Position numbers and translations under genes: made by a program
Notes under the pieces: model-generated
What the model saw: only the letters and a program-made list of their open reading frames with translations
What the model was told of the DNA's origin: nothing
Databases searched by the model: none
DNA from: Chlorokybus atmophyticus
Taxonomy: Eukaryota; Streptophyta; Chlorokybophyceae; Chlorokybales; Chlorokybaceae
DNA: 64,000 nt
Direction: 5' to 3'
Assembly: GCA_009103225.1 (NCBI GenBank)
Contig: RHPI01002990.1
Location: 47,034-111,033 of the forward strand
In this document: positions 1 to 12,059 of the stretch, piece by piece
Position numbering within the stretch: the stretch's first letter is position 1
How the letters are laid out: every line of letters starts with the position of its first letter

Positions 1-3000
1 GGAGGGGGGGGGGCGGCGCGTGTGTGTGAGTGACCTTGTATGATCTGAGTGCAGCACATAAACATGCTACACTTGGCTTCACATACACGCTCTTGCATGA
101 GCGCACGCAATAGCACCCACGCGCACACGCGCACACGTACACCCTCTTGCACAGGGTCTGTAACGAGCATTTCATTTAAACCATAGGCATTAATCCAGGT
201 AAAGTACATATTTTAAGAAATTAGAGTCATAGTATTCAGCTGTTGAACTTATATCCGTACCTAATGTCTTGTTTGGTGTGTACATACATTGTTTTATGAG
301 ATACCGTAGTATAATACTAGCTGATAAGCACATGTACAAGTCTGCAAGAGCCACGTGTGATGAAGATTTATAGCCTTTAGTACAAGAGCTACAACAGTTG
401 TGGAGAGGTGTTGCAGTAAAAGATATCATGACCCGGTCACCACCATTGGAATCAAGCTTTTAACTAAAGGCAATGCTCATGGGGTGCTTACGCAACTATC
501 CGGCATGCGGTAAATATGCATCGCACACAGTGTTGGCAAGCTCGCGCGCGGGTATTGCTGATGGTTTTGAAGAAAGTTATAGCATGTGGATGAAGAAGAT
601 TATCCACGTCGGTTGCCGCCGGTTCCTTCCACTAGGTCATCCTTACCGCACCGACATCTCGTTTGGTCATCCGGACCAATGCCCGCCTCCTCGCAAGCTG
701 TTATACAAGGGTTTGCTTGATGCCGGTGAATGTGTGCCAATTGTGCGCGTCAAGCAATGTTTACAATGAGTGTTGCCAACAACTCTTGCATCTTCAGGCG
801 CTTGCGCCGACGCCAACAATGGCAATGTTCAAGAAAAGGGGGGTAAAGGCCTGCAGCCCCTTGGCTTGACTCCTTTATTGGCATTCCGTTCCAGGCCATC
901 CAATTAACTACATGCAATGTGTGGCAAACACAATTCATTGTATTGTAAACAAATCAGGTATGCGCTGTTACCAATATTCGGAAAACTTATTTTGTGTGAT
1001 GTTATGTGGATTGTTTCAACGCGTACGAGATGACTCCAAAGAGCATTATAAACTTGTAGACGAAAACGAGCATCCCAAACTTTAGCTGCAAAAGTTAAAC
1101 AACAAAAAAGGAAAAGAAGTCGTTGTGAAGCCCCATGCACCATTCATTTCCACGCGAAAAGATTTGCAAAACATAAAAGCAACATGGGAGGGTGTACGTT
1201 ACCCAATGGGGTTTTGGGGGAATGCGCTTGATTGGAGTTTTAAGTGGAGGTGGCAGATACCACGCAAAGTATCACGATTGGCACGATATGGATGGGAGAG
1301 CGCTTTAATGATATATGTTCTTAGCTGCCATGAAATGCCTGATGTGTATATATAACAGCTGATGTTAGATCAAATTAGTTAAACTTGCTTTGGTTTAGAT
1401 GGTTTGCTGTTACCAGCTGTCGTTTCTGAAAGGCTCGGTGACGCGCAAAGGATGACGCTGACTAGGTTTGCAGATGCTTCCGCCGCAGCGGGAGCGGCAT
1501 AGGTGCTCAAGGATGACAAGATTTGGACACCATGTAAATCAATCTGCTTGAATCGTTATGATTGTTAAAGGCTGACTTCCCCCGTTTAATACTCACAACA
1601 TATACGCATCTGCTGGTACATACCATTCAACAAATGTGCATGTGCGGCTCTGTACGGGGAACGTGGATGTTTGGTGTTGAACGCGAGATGCGTCACTTTC
1701 GATTAAAGACTATTGCAATTAGCCCTAGGAGTCCAGAGGCTAGTGTTGCAGCGGCAATTTAAACCGGAAAACTTTTGTTGAATATCTCAAGGCGATGAAG
1801 ATTGTGCGCAGAAACTGTAGTCAAATGTCAAATATTGACATCTTCATCATCTACTCACAACTGTTTGGGCAATAAACGTTTGGTGCACTTGATCGAAATA
1901 AAACGACAACATGTGAACTTGTATTGAAAAAAAAACTTTTCTGAAGTTGAAGACCTGCATGGTTGAGTTTGCAATACCTTCTCTATGTCTATCTTCTATT
2001 CATTGCATCCGTTATCAATGATTTAATTAATATAATTGTTTGTTGTTTTGCAAAAAGTTTTAAAGTTATGATAACAGATTGAAGCGCTTGCGAGACAAAC
2101 AGCGAGGCACCAGAGGCCATGTGGAAGGATCGCAAACATTCACTTGCTGCCAGTACTTGAACGAATTTCTTGATCTTGAAGAGAGGTACTCTCAAAACGC
2201 GAGCGCTTTTCTGGGGTTGTCCTCCCACGGCTATGAGTTATAAATGCATGACCATAAAAGGGAAGCAATAGATGAGGTGTGTGTTGTGGAAGCAACGGTA
2301 CATGCGGTTGTGGTGCTCCCTTGTTTGAGCAACTAAATTGAGACAGCGGATTCGCTGCGTGTGCTTCTCATGCCAGAGCATAGAAGTTCTTTAGCTGGGG
2401 CACGCGAGATAAACAAGCGGTGAGAAGCTTGCGCCGAAGTTAGAATAATAGTATCAGTAGTAACAATGCTACCGATTATGATACTTAACGTAATACTATG
2501 TTCATATTGGTAGTGTTAATGCGCCAGAAGCGCAACACGACTCATGACTGTGGCAAAATTAGCCACCAATTCTTGTTGTGGAGTTTGCATCTACTGGTGT
2601 GAGTTACTAGTAGTAATAAAAAGCGTAGTTGTAATGTGTGGCGTTTTTATAACGGATGTATGAAGCTACACGCACATGTACACTTTTTGCGCTATTATGG
2701 TTGCATAAGTGCTTGGCAGGCACATGCATAGGGCACCCGCGGTCTTGCAATAGTACTTGATGACCCCAACACAAAGCAGCGGCGCATATCATTACATCAA
2801 GTGCAATTCTAGTGTACTGTACCAACCACATTTTGCTAAATCTAGCGCAACATGGTTGGTACAGTACATGTGCATGAGGGTGTACGTTTGCAAAGGGTGT
2901 GGAGGATGTCCGCCTGCACAATCGAGCATGCATCCGCTAGTACTTTCAGAGATTAAGATACAACTCAACTTGACCTACTTTACAAGTAACTCGCATGTAG

Positions 3001-4250
3001 ATTCATTGAACCTAGCTACCCCATGGCCAGCTGGCTAGTTGTCATATGGCAGCAAGCAGCAGCAAGTTGCTTGTTGGGCAAGTTTGTTAAGCGGACAGAA
3101 GGTACAACAGCAGCGTGTAAGCGCTAAAAGTTAGAAAACATGACTAACATTAATGATTTCAATGCAGACAACAAGTCAAAAATTACACATTATGTGGTTG
3201 GAAACAGGTATGCTAACATGATGTATGAACAACATGAGCCGTGTTCAACAACGCTTCAAGCATGGTTTGCTGTGGTTGATACGTAGCAATAATCAAGCTT
3301 GTAGAGAAAAACGGCAAGGCAAATATAAACATGTTTGCAATTATGCAAATCGCTATAATGTCAATAATCGGATTATCAAAGAGGAAACGGTTCATAATCA
3401 ATGTGTGAAGTTAAAGGTTAGCTTCATTTAACGGTTTTGACATGTATAAAACGGTGGTGGAGCACAGAGCTAATGATGTCAAAAAGATCAAGATATGGCT
3501 CAAGTGAACAATGTATGGCATCATTTGTAGTGTTGTGACACATAAGCAAGAAACCGAGCAACAGATGGGAAGGGATTCTTAAGTAAATGGCTTTGCTTAA
3601 AGCAACTGAATTGCAAAATGCAAGATAAGCTGCAAGTGTGCAATTCGCACCTTCGCATCTACAGTTCAAGTGAAGCAAGCCATCATGCCATTGCTTGGCT
3701 ATAACGCACCCGTTGTAGCAAATTGGAGACGCGTAACATGAGTGGATTTTGCTTCACATGAAACAAAGATGATTAATAGTACATGTATGAAAGGAAGAAA
3801 GTTACGCGGGGATGATTTCAACAAATCCCAGCATGCAGCATGATTACGCTTGTGATGCACGCATACCCTTTCGTTTCAAAAAAATAATAACCAACATTGG
3901 GGTGGAACAGAATGACCCATTCAAGACCTGTAGCGTCAAGAAGAGTTGACCTGCGATGCTGATGTGAGACTAACTGCAATGCTTATAGTCATTCGCTGCC
4001 TGCCTTCACGAGAATGGAGGATGACAGCTGCGCGTCTGCTGGCCAGTGGCATTTAGTGAGTGGATCGCGTGTTTTCGCTGTGGTGCTTACTCAGATGGAT
4101 TGGCGAGCGACGCGCTTGCCTTGTTAATCCCTGGCAGGTACTGAGCAATGACTCGCCGCGGACCGACTCGCGTTGGGTCTTACGATAACAAACGACCAGC
4201 ATGCGGAACTGGCGTTAGCTAGAAGCCCCTGCAGGCGTTTGGGCGGCTAA
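1..4250. other. Intergenic DNA without a recognisable gene
   Basis: I see no coding segment with a family signature here. Open frames are short, overlap on both strands and have no zinc-finger, catalytic or membrane pattern. Positions about 20-145 are GT/CA-rich simple sequence mixed with GCGCAC steps. The rest is moderately AT-rich. The only clear structure is the hairpin at 2814-2867, listed separately. Small host exons could be hidden here, because this genome has introns of about 80 bases. Confidence 0.5.
2814..2867. repeat. Inverted repeat, 15-bp perfect stem with 24-nt loop
   Basis: The arm at 2814-2828 (GTACTGTACCAACCA) is the exact reverse complement of 2853-2867. One or two further pairs are possible outside the stem, and the loop has a weak internal TTTTGC/GCGCAA pairing. 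It could be a small foldback element or a structured RNA. Nothing shows that it is transcribed. Confidence 0.7.
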
Positions 4251-4259
4251 GAGCCAGTT

Positions 4260-4265
4260 CACGTG
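4260..4265. promoter_or_regulatory. Possible G-box (CACGTG) upstream of the lumenal protein gene
   Basis: CACGTG lies about 125 bases before the ATG at 4388. G-boxes are common in light-responsive plant promoters. A six-base match is weak evidence, so this is a pointer only. No convincing TATA box was placed. Confidence 0.2.
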
Positions 4266-4387
4266 TGAGACTTAAGCCACTTTGGCTTGAAGTAACACAA
4301 GCAGCAGTGCATGCTTGCAAGCGCAAGCGGAGTGGTTGGTGGCGTAGGCGGCGTCAGCGGGGTTGGTGTTGTTGAGCCGCAGGAGCA

Positions 4388-5024
4388 ATGGCGTCCACCA
4401 CCATGTCCATAGCTGCAGTCGCCCCAAGCTGGCTGTCGAGCAGCGCCGCCCAGCGACAGAGTGCCAAGGCCGCCTCCGCCTTCTCCCGTCGAGTCATCAT
4501 CGGCCTGCTCGTCGCCGCCCTCGCTGCCTCCTTCGCTGAGCGCGCCTCCGCTGCTGAGCCGCACCTGCAGGCTGCTATCGTAAGTTGAATGCTCTGCCGT
4601 TGGGTTGGTAGCAGCTTGGTGTTGTGCAGCAGTCTCTCAGTTGGTGTCATGTGTGTAGAACGCCTTGACACCCGTCAAGATCTCAATTCAGTTGAAAAAG
4701 TGGACGCACGTCATCATCCAGTGCAACAAGAGCGAGGCCTATTTGACGCCCGTCGACTTTGACAAGCTCATCAATAACCAGCCCGAGTCACAGCGTGCTG
4801 CCCTGCGTCGTTATTTAAACAACGTGCGAGTGGGCTTTACCAATGTAAGCAACTATTGGTCGTCTAATTGTTCTCACATGGTGCTGATTGGAGTCAGGGG
4901 GCCTAACTGTGGTGCATTACAGCTTGCAATCATCGCCCACAACCCTCATCCAGATCATGCGCTCGCACTGGACGCGTACGATGACGCTTTGAACGGCCTC
5001 AAGAACCTTAACGCCAAGCTCTGA
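4388..5024 (+). CDS. Nuclear-encoded thylakoid-lumen protein, possibly PsbQ-like (3 exons)
   Basis: Gene model: exons 4388-4579, 4659-4844 and 4923-5024, giving about 159 residues. Both introns (79 and 78 bases) are GT-AG and phase 0. The second is a multiple of three without a stop, so it can be mistaken for coding sequence. Residues 1-32 are Ser/Ala-rich like a chloroplast transit peptide. They are followed by SRR, a hydrophobic stretch (VIIGLLVAALAAS) and ASA-AE, which is a Tat-type lumen signal with its cleavage site. The mature part of roughly 100 residues looks helical and ends with spaced Leu/Tyr (AYDDALNGLKNLNAKL). This recalls the C-terminal helix of PsbQ-family oxygen-evolving-complex subunits. 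Localisation is well supported; the PsbQ assignment is inference, and another small helical lumenal protein is possible. This is the only convincing host gene in the window, and it is intact. Confidence 0.75.
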
Positions 5025-5989
5025 ACAAGCAGCTGGTACACTCGGAATAGCGTTGTGTACTCTCACCCATGTTGTTGACACGTATACCCTACCTTGTCGG
5101 TGTTGAAGTGTTGTGTTGCAGCTGTCGTGATTGCATCCTGTGGCTTTGCGCCTTATGTCAGATGCTTGCACCGAACTGTTAACATATCAGCATACAGAAT
5201 TTGGCTATTTTCCTTTGTGTCAAACGGTGCTTGCTGTCAATGCCTTCAGTAAAACGCAATGTTTGTGCCTCAGTCTATGGGTGTGTGTCGTGCTGCCGTT
5301 GCATGCTGTTACAAGAGTCCCTTGACAATCGACATAAGTGCCTGCCAACGATTCAGGGAGGCAAGGAATTCCAGCAGCCACGCAGCACAGAATCTGGCTA
5401 GCCTAGCATGCCAGCGCAGGGACTGTTTTGGACAGGCTAGACCAAATTGCTTGTCTCAGCAGATCTTTCAGAGGTTGCTGCGCGAGTGCATAAAGCAATG
5501 GACGCAGCAACGGCAATGCGCCCGCACTGCTAAGCACTTTATACATAGCTTTGCCACCATGTTGTGCAGCCTCCAAAGCACACAGGCACCTACGCACGTG
5601 CGTATGCTGGCAAATGCATGGACACGCCCATGCGCACGGGCACACGCATCATCTGGAAATAAACAAGTGTCTATAAACAGTTTTTCATCGATTTTCAAAC
5701 AGTAGCGTTTATAACTGTCATTATCCAGTTGTGGTCCATTTATGCGAAGTAACTTTGAAACAATTCTCATCCAATCACAATGGTTTGCTGTCATGCTTTG
5801 TGTACTTGTAGGAGTAATGGAGCCCAAGTTTTGCTATCGATGCGACAATGCATGCTTAGCATCATGTGCACATGTTTGCGAACTGTTTACTTGTATTCTC
5901 ATAGCAGCATTATTAACATCCCTTGTTAAGGTACCGTTTGCATAGCGCTACTGCAACACTATGCAAACTTGGGTTGGAAATGTCAAGAA
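5025..5989. other. Downstream flank of the lumenal protein gene, no further gene seen
   Basis: This holds the presumed 3' untranslated region followed by unassigned sequence. Open frames overlap on both strands at 5260-5830, and none shows a domain or family motif. I could not place a poly(A) signal with confidence. Confidence 0.4.
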
Positions 5990-6738
5990 AGCTTCGTCAT
6001 ACACACACACACAAATAGATATTCTGATATATATATACCCAGGTATATATGTGTGTGTACATATACATATATACACGTACACACACATATGTGTGTATAT
6101 ATATGTGTGTGTATGTGTATATATGTATATATATTTACACGTATGCATATAAGATATATATGTGTATCATTATACATATGCGTATATGCGTACATATATA
6201 CACACAAAAAAGTATATATATACATATATATTTAAGTATATATATATGTTTATACATATAAATATACATATATATATATGTGTGTATATACGCATATATG
6301 AGTATACATATATAATTTTATATATATGTATATATATGCGTATCCACAAAAGATATATATGTATCAGTATATATGCGTATATATATGCGTACACATGTAT
6401 ATGTACATTATACCTGTTTATACATACATACAAGTATATATGTGTATATATAAATATATATATATATATACATATACATATTTACACCGGTATCCGTATA
6501 CCGGTGTATATATATATGTATGTATGTATATGTATATTTTTGTATGTATATATACACCGGTATACGTATACACTGTAACAATGTATACAAGTATACACTG
6601 TAATAATGTATATGTATTTGTATGTGGATATGTGTGCATGTGCATATGAATATATATGTGTGCAAGTGCATGTTCAACATTTATAATCACACAATGTAGA
6701 AATATTCATGTCACATGATATATTGCTAAAATCTCACG

Positions 6739-6776
<38 letters not shown>

Positions 6777-6800
6777 TATATGCGTGATGTGTATGTGTGC
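5990..6800. repeat. Complex TA/TG/CA microsatellite
   Basis: About 800 bases consist almost wholly of alternating pyrimidine-purine steps (TATATG, TATACA, GTGTAT), with pure (TA)n near 6740-6762. Every long open frame across it translates to Tyr/Ile/Cys/Val/His low complexity and is not a gene. A 10-bp hairpin (ACACCGGTAT with a CCGT loop) lies at 6484-6507. Such tracts can form cruciform or Z-DNA and are prone to length change. Confidence 0.95.
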
Positions 6801-6954
6801 ATGTGTGTGTGTGGTGCATGTTATTGTATGATGCTTTATCTGCGACATTAATTGTTCAACTTAAGTAGCGGGTAGGAACGACTTGTCGATTGCTTGCAGT
6901 TACGACCATTGGATTGGTTATTCTGTGGAAGGGCTTTGACAATTTCAAATGCAT

Positions 6955-7135
6955 CGAGCCGCCGTTGCAGCAGGCGACGCAGTAGTGGCGGCGGATGGGG
7001 CGGCGGCGGTGGCAGCGGCGCTACGCCTGTGGCCTGGAGCCTAAGGCCTGGCGCTGGTGGCGTTGTTTGGAAGCGCCGGCGGCGGCGGCGGCGGCGGTGG
7101 CGGTGGCGGTGGCGGTGGCGGTGGCGGTGGCGGGC
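6955..7135. repeat. GC-rich GGC/GGTGGC short tandem repeat
   Basis: CGG/GGC-rich sequence runs into a nearly perfect hexamer tract of GGTGGC units at about 7095-7132. Translations give poly-Arg/Trp or poly-Ala/Val, typical repeat artefacts. It ends next to the LTR starting at 7142. Confidence 0.9.
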
Positions 7136-7141
7136 GCTGGA

Positions 7142-7729
7142 TGTGACGCTGCTCATGCCTTGTCACCTGTAAGTTGGTCCAATCAACAACCTTCTCACCA
7201 AGACTCGGTATTCACACCGGAACCTTGCCCTTTCTTCTAAGCACACACGCGCACCCCACCAATCGCGTACACACGCGCATGCGCTTGAAGTTACACACCG
7301 ACTTGTGTAGCGCCTTGGATTGTCACACAAGCAAGCACACACCAGTGGACACACGCTAGCAACCCCTGCTAACCACCACCAGGCTTGCACACAAGAAACT
7401 AGGGAGCTAAAGGTTGTATTGCACAAAGTGAAATGTCCTTTGTATACCTACCAGTTTGCACATGCTACTGTCCAGACGTTTCTCGAGCTAGACGGAATCA
7501 GAAGCTAAGGTATTCTTGTAGAACCTTGTAGTACACTTCTAGACCTTTCGTATGCACCAAGGAACTCCACAAAAGATGCCCATATGGCAAAGTTATACTA
7601 TTTGGCGCCAGGCCCTTCCAAAAATCTGGTCGAGTCCTTCTCGACTAGCCCTCCGTTTTCTGGCGTCTTTTAGACCAGTCCTGAGGCCGAAAGGTCATGA
7701 AATCATGAAATTTGCCGTCGACCACTACA
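7142..7729 (-). repeat. Fam1 LTR, diverged copy
   Basis: It starts TGTGACG and ends TACA on the plus strand, as do the LTRs at 16415, 35678, 41046 and 59967. It is about 80 bases shorter than they are because of internal deletions. A CTCCTCCCCCT tract (polypurine on the minus strand) follows directly, which fixes the element as minus-oriented. Confidence 0.85.
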
Positions 7730-7744
7730 CTCCTCCCCCTAGGT

Positions 7745-9012
7745 GAGCTTCATCCTCGAAGCTCGCGAGGTTGTCCAAATCGTTGTTGCAGATACATTTG
7801 CAAAACCTGTTGTGCATTCGCCGGTCCTCCTCCTTCGTCTTCGCGTACACTAAAATGTCGTTAAGGTACACGAGGACTCCTTTACCAATCAGGTCGGCGA
7901 AAACGCTATTCATTAAGGTCTGAAATGTCGCTGGCGTTCGTAAGCCCCAACGACATCACTACCACTCATAATGTCCATAGCGCGTGTTAAACGCTGTCTT
8001 CTCCACATCTTCAGGTGCGATGCGGATCTGGTGATAACCTCCAGCAAGATGCGCATCTTGTAGCTGCTCCACCAACTCGTCAATACGCTGTAGTGGAAAG
8101 CAGTTCTTTTTTGTAATGGTGTTGAGCGCTCGGTTGTCGATGCACATACGCAGGCTCTCGTTCTTCTTTCGCACGAACAGTATTGGTGCACTGTAAGGTG
8201 ACTTACTTGGCCGGATGCAACCTCTTTAGAACATTCGTTATCTGCTTCTCGACCTCCTCCAACTCCAGAGGTGACAACTTACATACAGGCCTGTAGGGTG
8301 GCTTGTGCACGCCCTCAATCAACTCCACACGGTGATTAACGCTCCATGAGGGTGGTAGACCAGCTGGAAGTCCGTCCACCATGATATCTTGGTGGTTCTG
8401 GACAAGTTTGCACACCTCGGGGTCTGTCGTAGCTGTCTCAGTGCAGTCACTCAGCTTCGGTGCTGACTCTGATGTGTTCTCGCGCACCACCATGCAGCTT
8501 TCGCTTTTCGTGGGGATAGCAGCTTCCTCAATTTGCACATAGGAAACTTGAGCAAAGCAAATCCCACTTGATTGCGCGTGCCATGCCTTCCTAGTGCTTG
8601 TGTTCCCTTGCAGGTGCGTAACACACGTGCGCATACTCGCTTTCGCAACGTCCGACGTAGCTATGACATAGCCCTTCTTCCTTTCCTCAAAAGAGTGGTT
8701 TCCCACTTCAATAAACCACGCAAGTAGACCTTGAATGGACTCTCCACCATTTTCCTTAATAATGAGCACACGCTTCTTCCAGTCGATAGATGGGTTCTGT
8801 TGCCACAGCCATGGTAGTCACGAAATTCCAATAAACCCGTTCCGTAGAGTGATGCGGCACAAATGCATATTCTCCTTCAACTTCCCCATGTGAACACAAC
8901 TCCTTGGTTTAAAACGCAGCACCAGTACCTTAATAGGGTGGTTCCCCATTAGCGAGTTTCACTTCTCCTCCTCGTAATGGTGAAAGCCGTAGCGCCCAGC
9001 AATGCACTCATG
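7745..9012 (-). pseudogene. Fam1 pol fragment (protease end to mid reverse transcriptase)
   Basis: Read on the minus strand, pieces match the pol of element A: the pre-RT linker (DPEVCKLVQ, HRVELIEGVHKPPYRP), the RT palm (SLRMCIDNRALNTITKK) and the YLNDILVYAKTKEE region, where the YLDD core has become YLND. Several frameshifts and stops break it. About 150 bases without a counterpart in A sit in the linker near 8590-8730. Loss of the YxDD aspartate and the missing RNase H and integrase make it non-functional. Confidence 0.85.
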
Positions 9013-11640
9013 CACACACACGCACATATCCATGCGCACGTGCGCACATGCACACAGGTGCGCACACACAAGCGCATGCGTTAGCTTACGCACTCGTTTT
9101 TTGCTGCCGCTTTGTGCGCTTGCCAATGATGTGTAGTCGATGCATCCCATGGCTGTCGTAAGCAACGTATGGCAGTGCTGGCGACCAGCTTCTTTTCGAA
9201 CTCAAGACGCAAGCACAAAGTGCACTCTTCCCTTGCGGCTTGCGCTTCCTGGGTTACCAACTGAGTTGTACAGTACCAACACCGTGACAGCATCAAGCGA
9301 CATGCAGCAGCGGAGAGCGACGCTCTCAGCTACATACAGGCCAGATGCTGACGTCTACCTGCATTGCACTTGCAATTGGTAGGTACAATCTTGCTGAGAG
9401 GACAGCCTTCACATCAGTGCGCAGCACCACCGCCGCTGTCACATCAGAGTTTAATTTTACTAAGAACAACTTCACTGGTCAACCATTGAACAGACTGTTA
9501 ACTGACCTGATCCTTGCATTGGTACCGCATGCTGTGAGACCGAGATAAGTCCCGAAGCCTCTTCTGTCACCACATAGATGTGCATGGATACATGGATACA
9601 CGTTTGCAGCTGATTGTACGCGTATTGGCATGCATATATACACACGTGCCTGCAACTTCACAAGCACACGTACAGCAGTACAGACGCGCTCACCCACCCA
9701 TACACGCGTATGCGCATCGCAGGAGATGGTTGCTGAAGTAGTGTTGCCGCTCTTAGACAGATCGGACTGCAAGTTCCAGGCCGCTGGCCGGGAAGATATA
9801 CATGTAATAAACACATAACTCAACCTTTCCCTTCCCCACACACGCACGTGCACATGTCCTTATAGGGTGCGGATGTTGGGTAGAATCCGCCCTTGTGCTT
9901 AAGGTTGTCGGCGCCCAGCGCGTCCTTTCCGCGACCGAGTGCAAGGACGCTAAAGCCTGCATCGCCCAGCGCAGCTCCGGCCGGGTGAACACTTGCGTTG
10001 TAGTGTTGTGTTGGTCATGACGTGATGTGGTTCTTATATTGGTGTCTATCGCGTCACATGCAAATGCGGGTGTTGAGGCTGCCAGTTGCAGGAATACAGG
10101 CGTGCGAGGTGCTGAAAGAGGGTGAGGCTGGTGTGTGGGCTGTGCTGAAAACACATAATAGTCAGGATTCCATTAACGTGTGGTATGCATCTGGGTGTAA
10201 TTGCATACGTGTGTGCATATATGTATGTGTGCGTAGGCGTGTGTACATACCTGCGCGCTTAAGTGCGAGTGAGTGCGCTCTCACACGCGCGCGCATTGGC
10301 AGTACCCATACATGCAACGCATGCACAGTACCCTTACATGTCCATCTTCGGGTTTACATGTACATTGCTATACTAAAGATTGTGTACCTGTGCGTGCGTC
10401 TCCATATGTTTGGCCAATGGTTGCTCCAGACGTGTGTGCATGCGTGCATGCAGTTCATGGGTGGCTCTGGCCCCGACATAGGTGTAGTCCAATACATAGG
10501 CAAAGAACGTTCGAGGACTCTAATGAGAACGCAGGCCAACACAACGTGCAACAACCATATTCCCAACCCTTTGTCACAGCTAGCACAAGTGCAAGTTGGT
10601 AGTAGGCAAGCACAGCAGGCAGTACAGCAAAGTACAACAGGGTTTAATGCGCAGCGCCTCTCCGCTCATCCAATGGCAGTAACAAGCAGTAGGTAGTGCC
10701 ATGGGTTCACCTACCACACAAGCGTTCAGCAGCCGTGGGGACACATGGGTGTGTGTGCACTTACACCTTGCGCACAACCGCCCCACAACGGAGAACACAT
10801 GCACTGTCAACAATGTTAGGGGTTGGCAAGCGTCACCAATAATCAGATTGCTACTCCTATGCATGTGGATGTGATGCCATTGGATCAGTGGTGATTGATG
10901 CGTGACTAACACACATGTGACATTAAGGCATCATGCATGCATCATCCAAGGATACGAATAACTGTTGTTACAGTGGTGTGAAACGAACACGAAGGTCATA
11001 GCTTTAACACACTTTCCGCATTGAAGCCATACCCATCAACTTGTGTTGAACGCAACCCCCATGATAGTAATGCATACTTCATGCTATTTGCTATGAATGT
11101 GATAAAACATTACTTATAAACACCAACCTAGCGTAATGATGTTGAGGCCAACGCATGCTAGTTAAACATTGTGCGAATGCGCATTGACCAATGGGAATGC
11201 ACCCCATGTATGTTCAATAATCTTTGGCTGATCAAGTCGAATTGACGTTGATCCATATCAATGTCATATTGGACCCAACCGTTTACACTTTGGTGTGACG
11301 AGCTGTCAACCGCCATAGGTGGTCAATGACAGTATGCTGAGGTAGTGATGCGCAGCACACTTTCGCATGCAAAGCTGATTGGTGCCGTAGTGCCCTCACT
11401 ACGACAACAACCAAATGGGTTCCTTGTTCAATTAATGACGTAGATGCATATGCAGCAACCAAACCGTTGCACATGTGTACGCACGCACGCAGTAACATTG
11501 CCATGCGTGCATGCCTGTTTGTTTTGTTTTGTTGGGCACTCGGTAAAAACATGTATTACATCAAAAGTTTCAAGTACACGCTGGGAGCTATTCTGTACCT
11601 AGATTTTGTGACACAGCAGCAGGCCTAGTAGTGCTAATTG
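9013..11640. other. No recognised gene; CA/TG-rich tracts
   Basis: Tracts rich in CA/TG and GCGCAC lie at about 9013-9090, 9580-9720, 10190-10345 and 10430-10450. A 224-codon plus-strand frame at 10022-10696 crosses these tracts and has no family signature. A segment at about 9721-9801 has a CAG acceptor before it and a GTAATA donor after it (reading EMVAEVVLPLLDRSDCKF), so it might be an exon of an unknown host gene. I could not link it to other exons. Confidence 0.4.
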
Positions 11641-11644
11641 TGTG

Positions 11645-12010
11645 CTAGAAGGAAAAGAAGGAAGAAAGCGAACGAACGAAGTCAGGAACGAGCTGTGCAC
11701 TCATTCTGCGCACTCTTGCGGGAGCAAGGTGTGCAGGGAGGAGAGCAAGTGCGTTGCGAAGAGTAGAGTGGAAGAGAAGAATAGGTAAGGGAGAGAGAAG
11801 ATGTGAACAGGTCGGTAGGAAGAGAGACAGTGGAAGGGATCAGGTGGAATAAGGTGTGGAGGGAGGGGAGGGAAACTGAGGGAAGGGGCAGAGAAAAAGT
11901 TATGGAGGGGAGGGAGGCTGTGCCAGGTGATCTTAGGGAAGGCGGAATTCTATAAGGGCGAGCAGAGAAACTGGTTGTGACCCTAGTGGGATTGAAAGTG
12001 AAGAAAGGAG
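11645..12010. repeat. Purine-rich (GA/GGA) tract on the plus strand
   Basis: About 365 bases are strongly biased to G and A on the plus strand, with repeated GGGAGGG, GGAAG and AGAGAG units. The minus-strand translation is a Ser/Pro/Leu/Thr low-complexity frame. It adjoins the LINE fragment on its 3' side. Such tracts can form triplex structures. Confidence 0.8.
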
Positions 12011-12059
12011 TTGAGTTGCTTATACGCAAATGAAACTGCTGACAGCACACGATATCAAT

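Larger units (their letters stand above)
7142..9012 (-). mobile_element. Fam1 Ty3/gypsy deletion derivative: one LTR plus pol fragment
   Basis: An LTR (7142-7729) and its polypurine tract pass almost directly into reverse-transcriptase sequence. Integrase, chromodomain and RNase H are missing compared with element A (35678-41716). The fragment ends at about 9012 inside the protease, where CA-rich simple sequence begins. The gag and the other LTR are absent. It is the most diverged Fam1 copy in the window. Confidence 0.8.

Noticed and set aside
4388-5024. Dinoflagellate origin, suggested by MTase-bearing retroelements
   Set aside because: The lumenal protein has a plain transit peptide without an ER signal and ordinary GT-AG introns, which favours a primary-plastid green lineage; not excluded by other data.
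5948-6690. Several overlapping 60-138 codon frames on both strands
   Set aside because: All are translations of a TA/TG microsatellite (Tyr/Ile/His/Val only).
10022-10696. 224-codon plus-strand frame
   Set aside because: It crosses CA/TG-rich simple sequence, has no domain pattern, and other frames on both strands are open over much of it.
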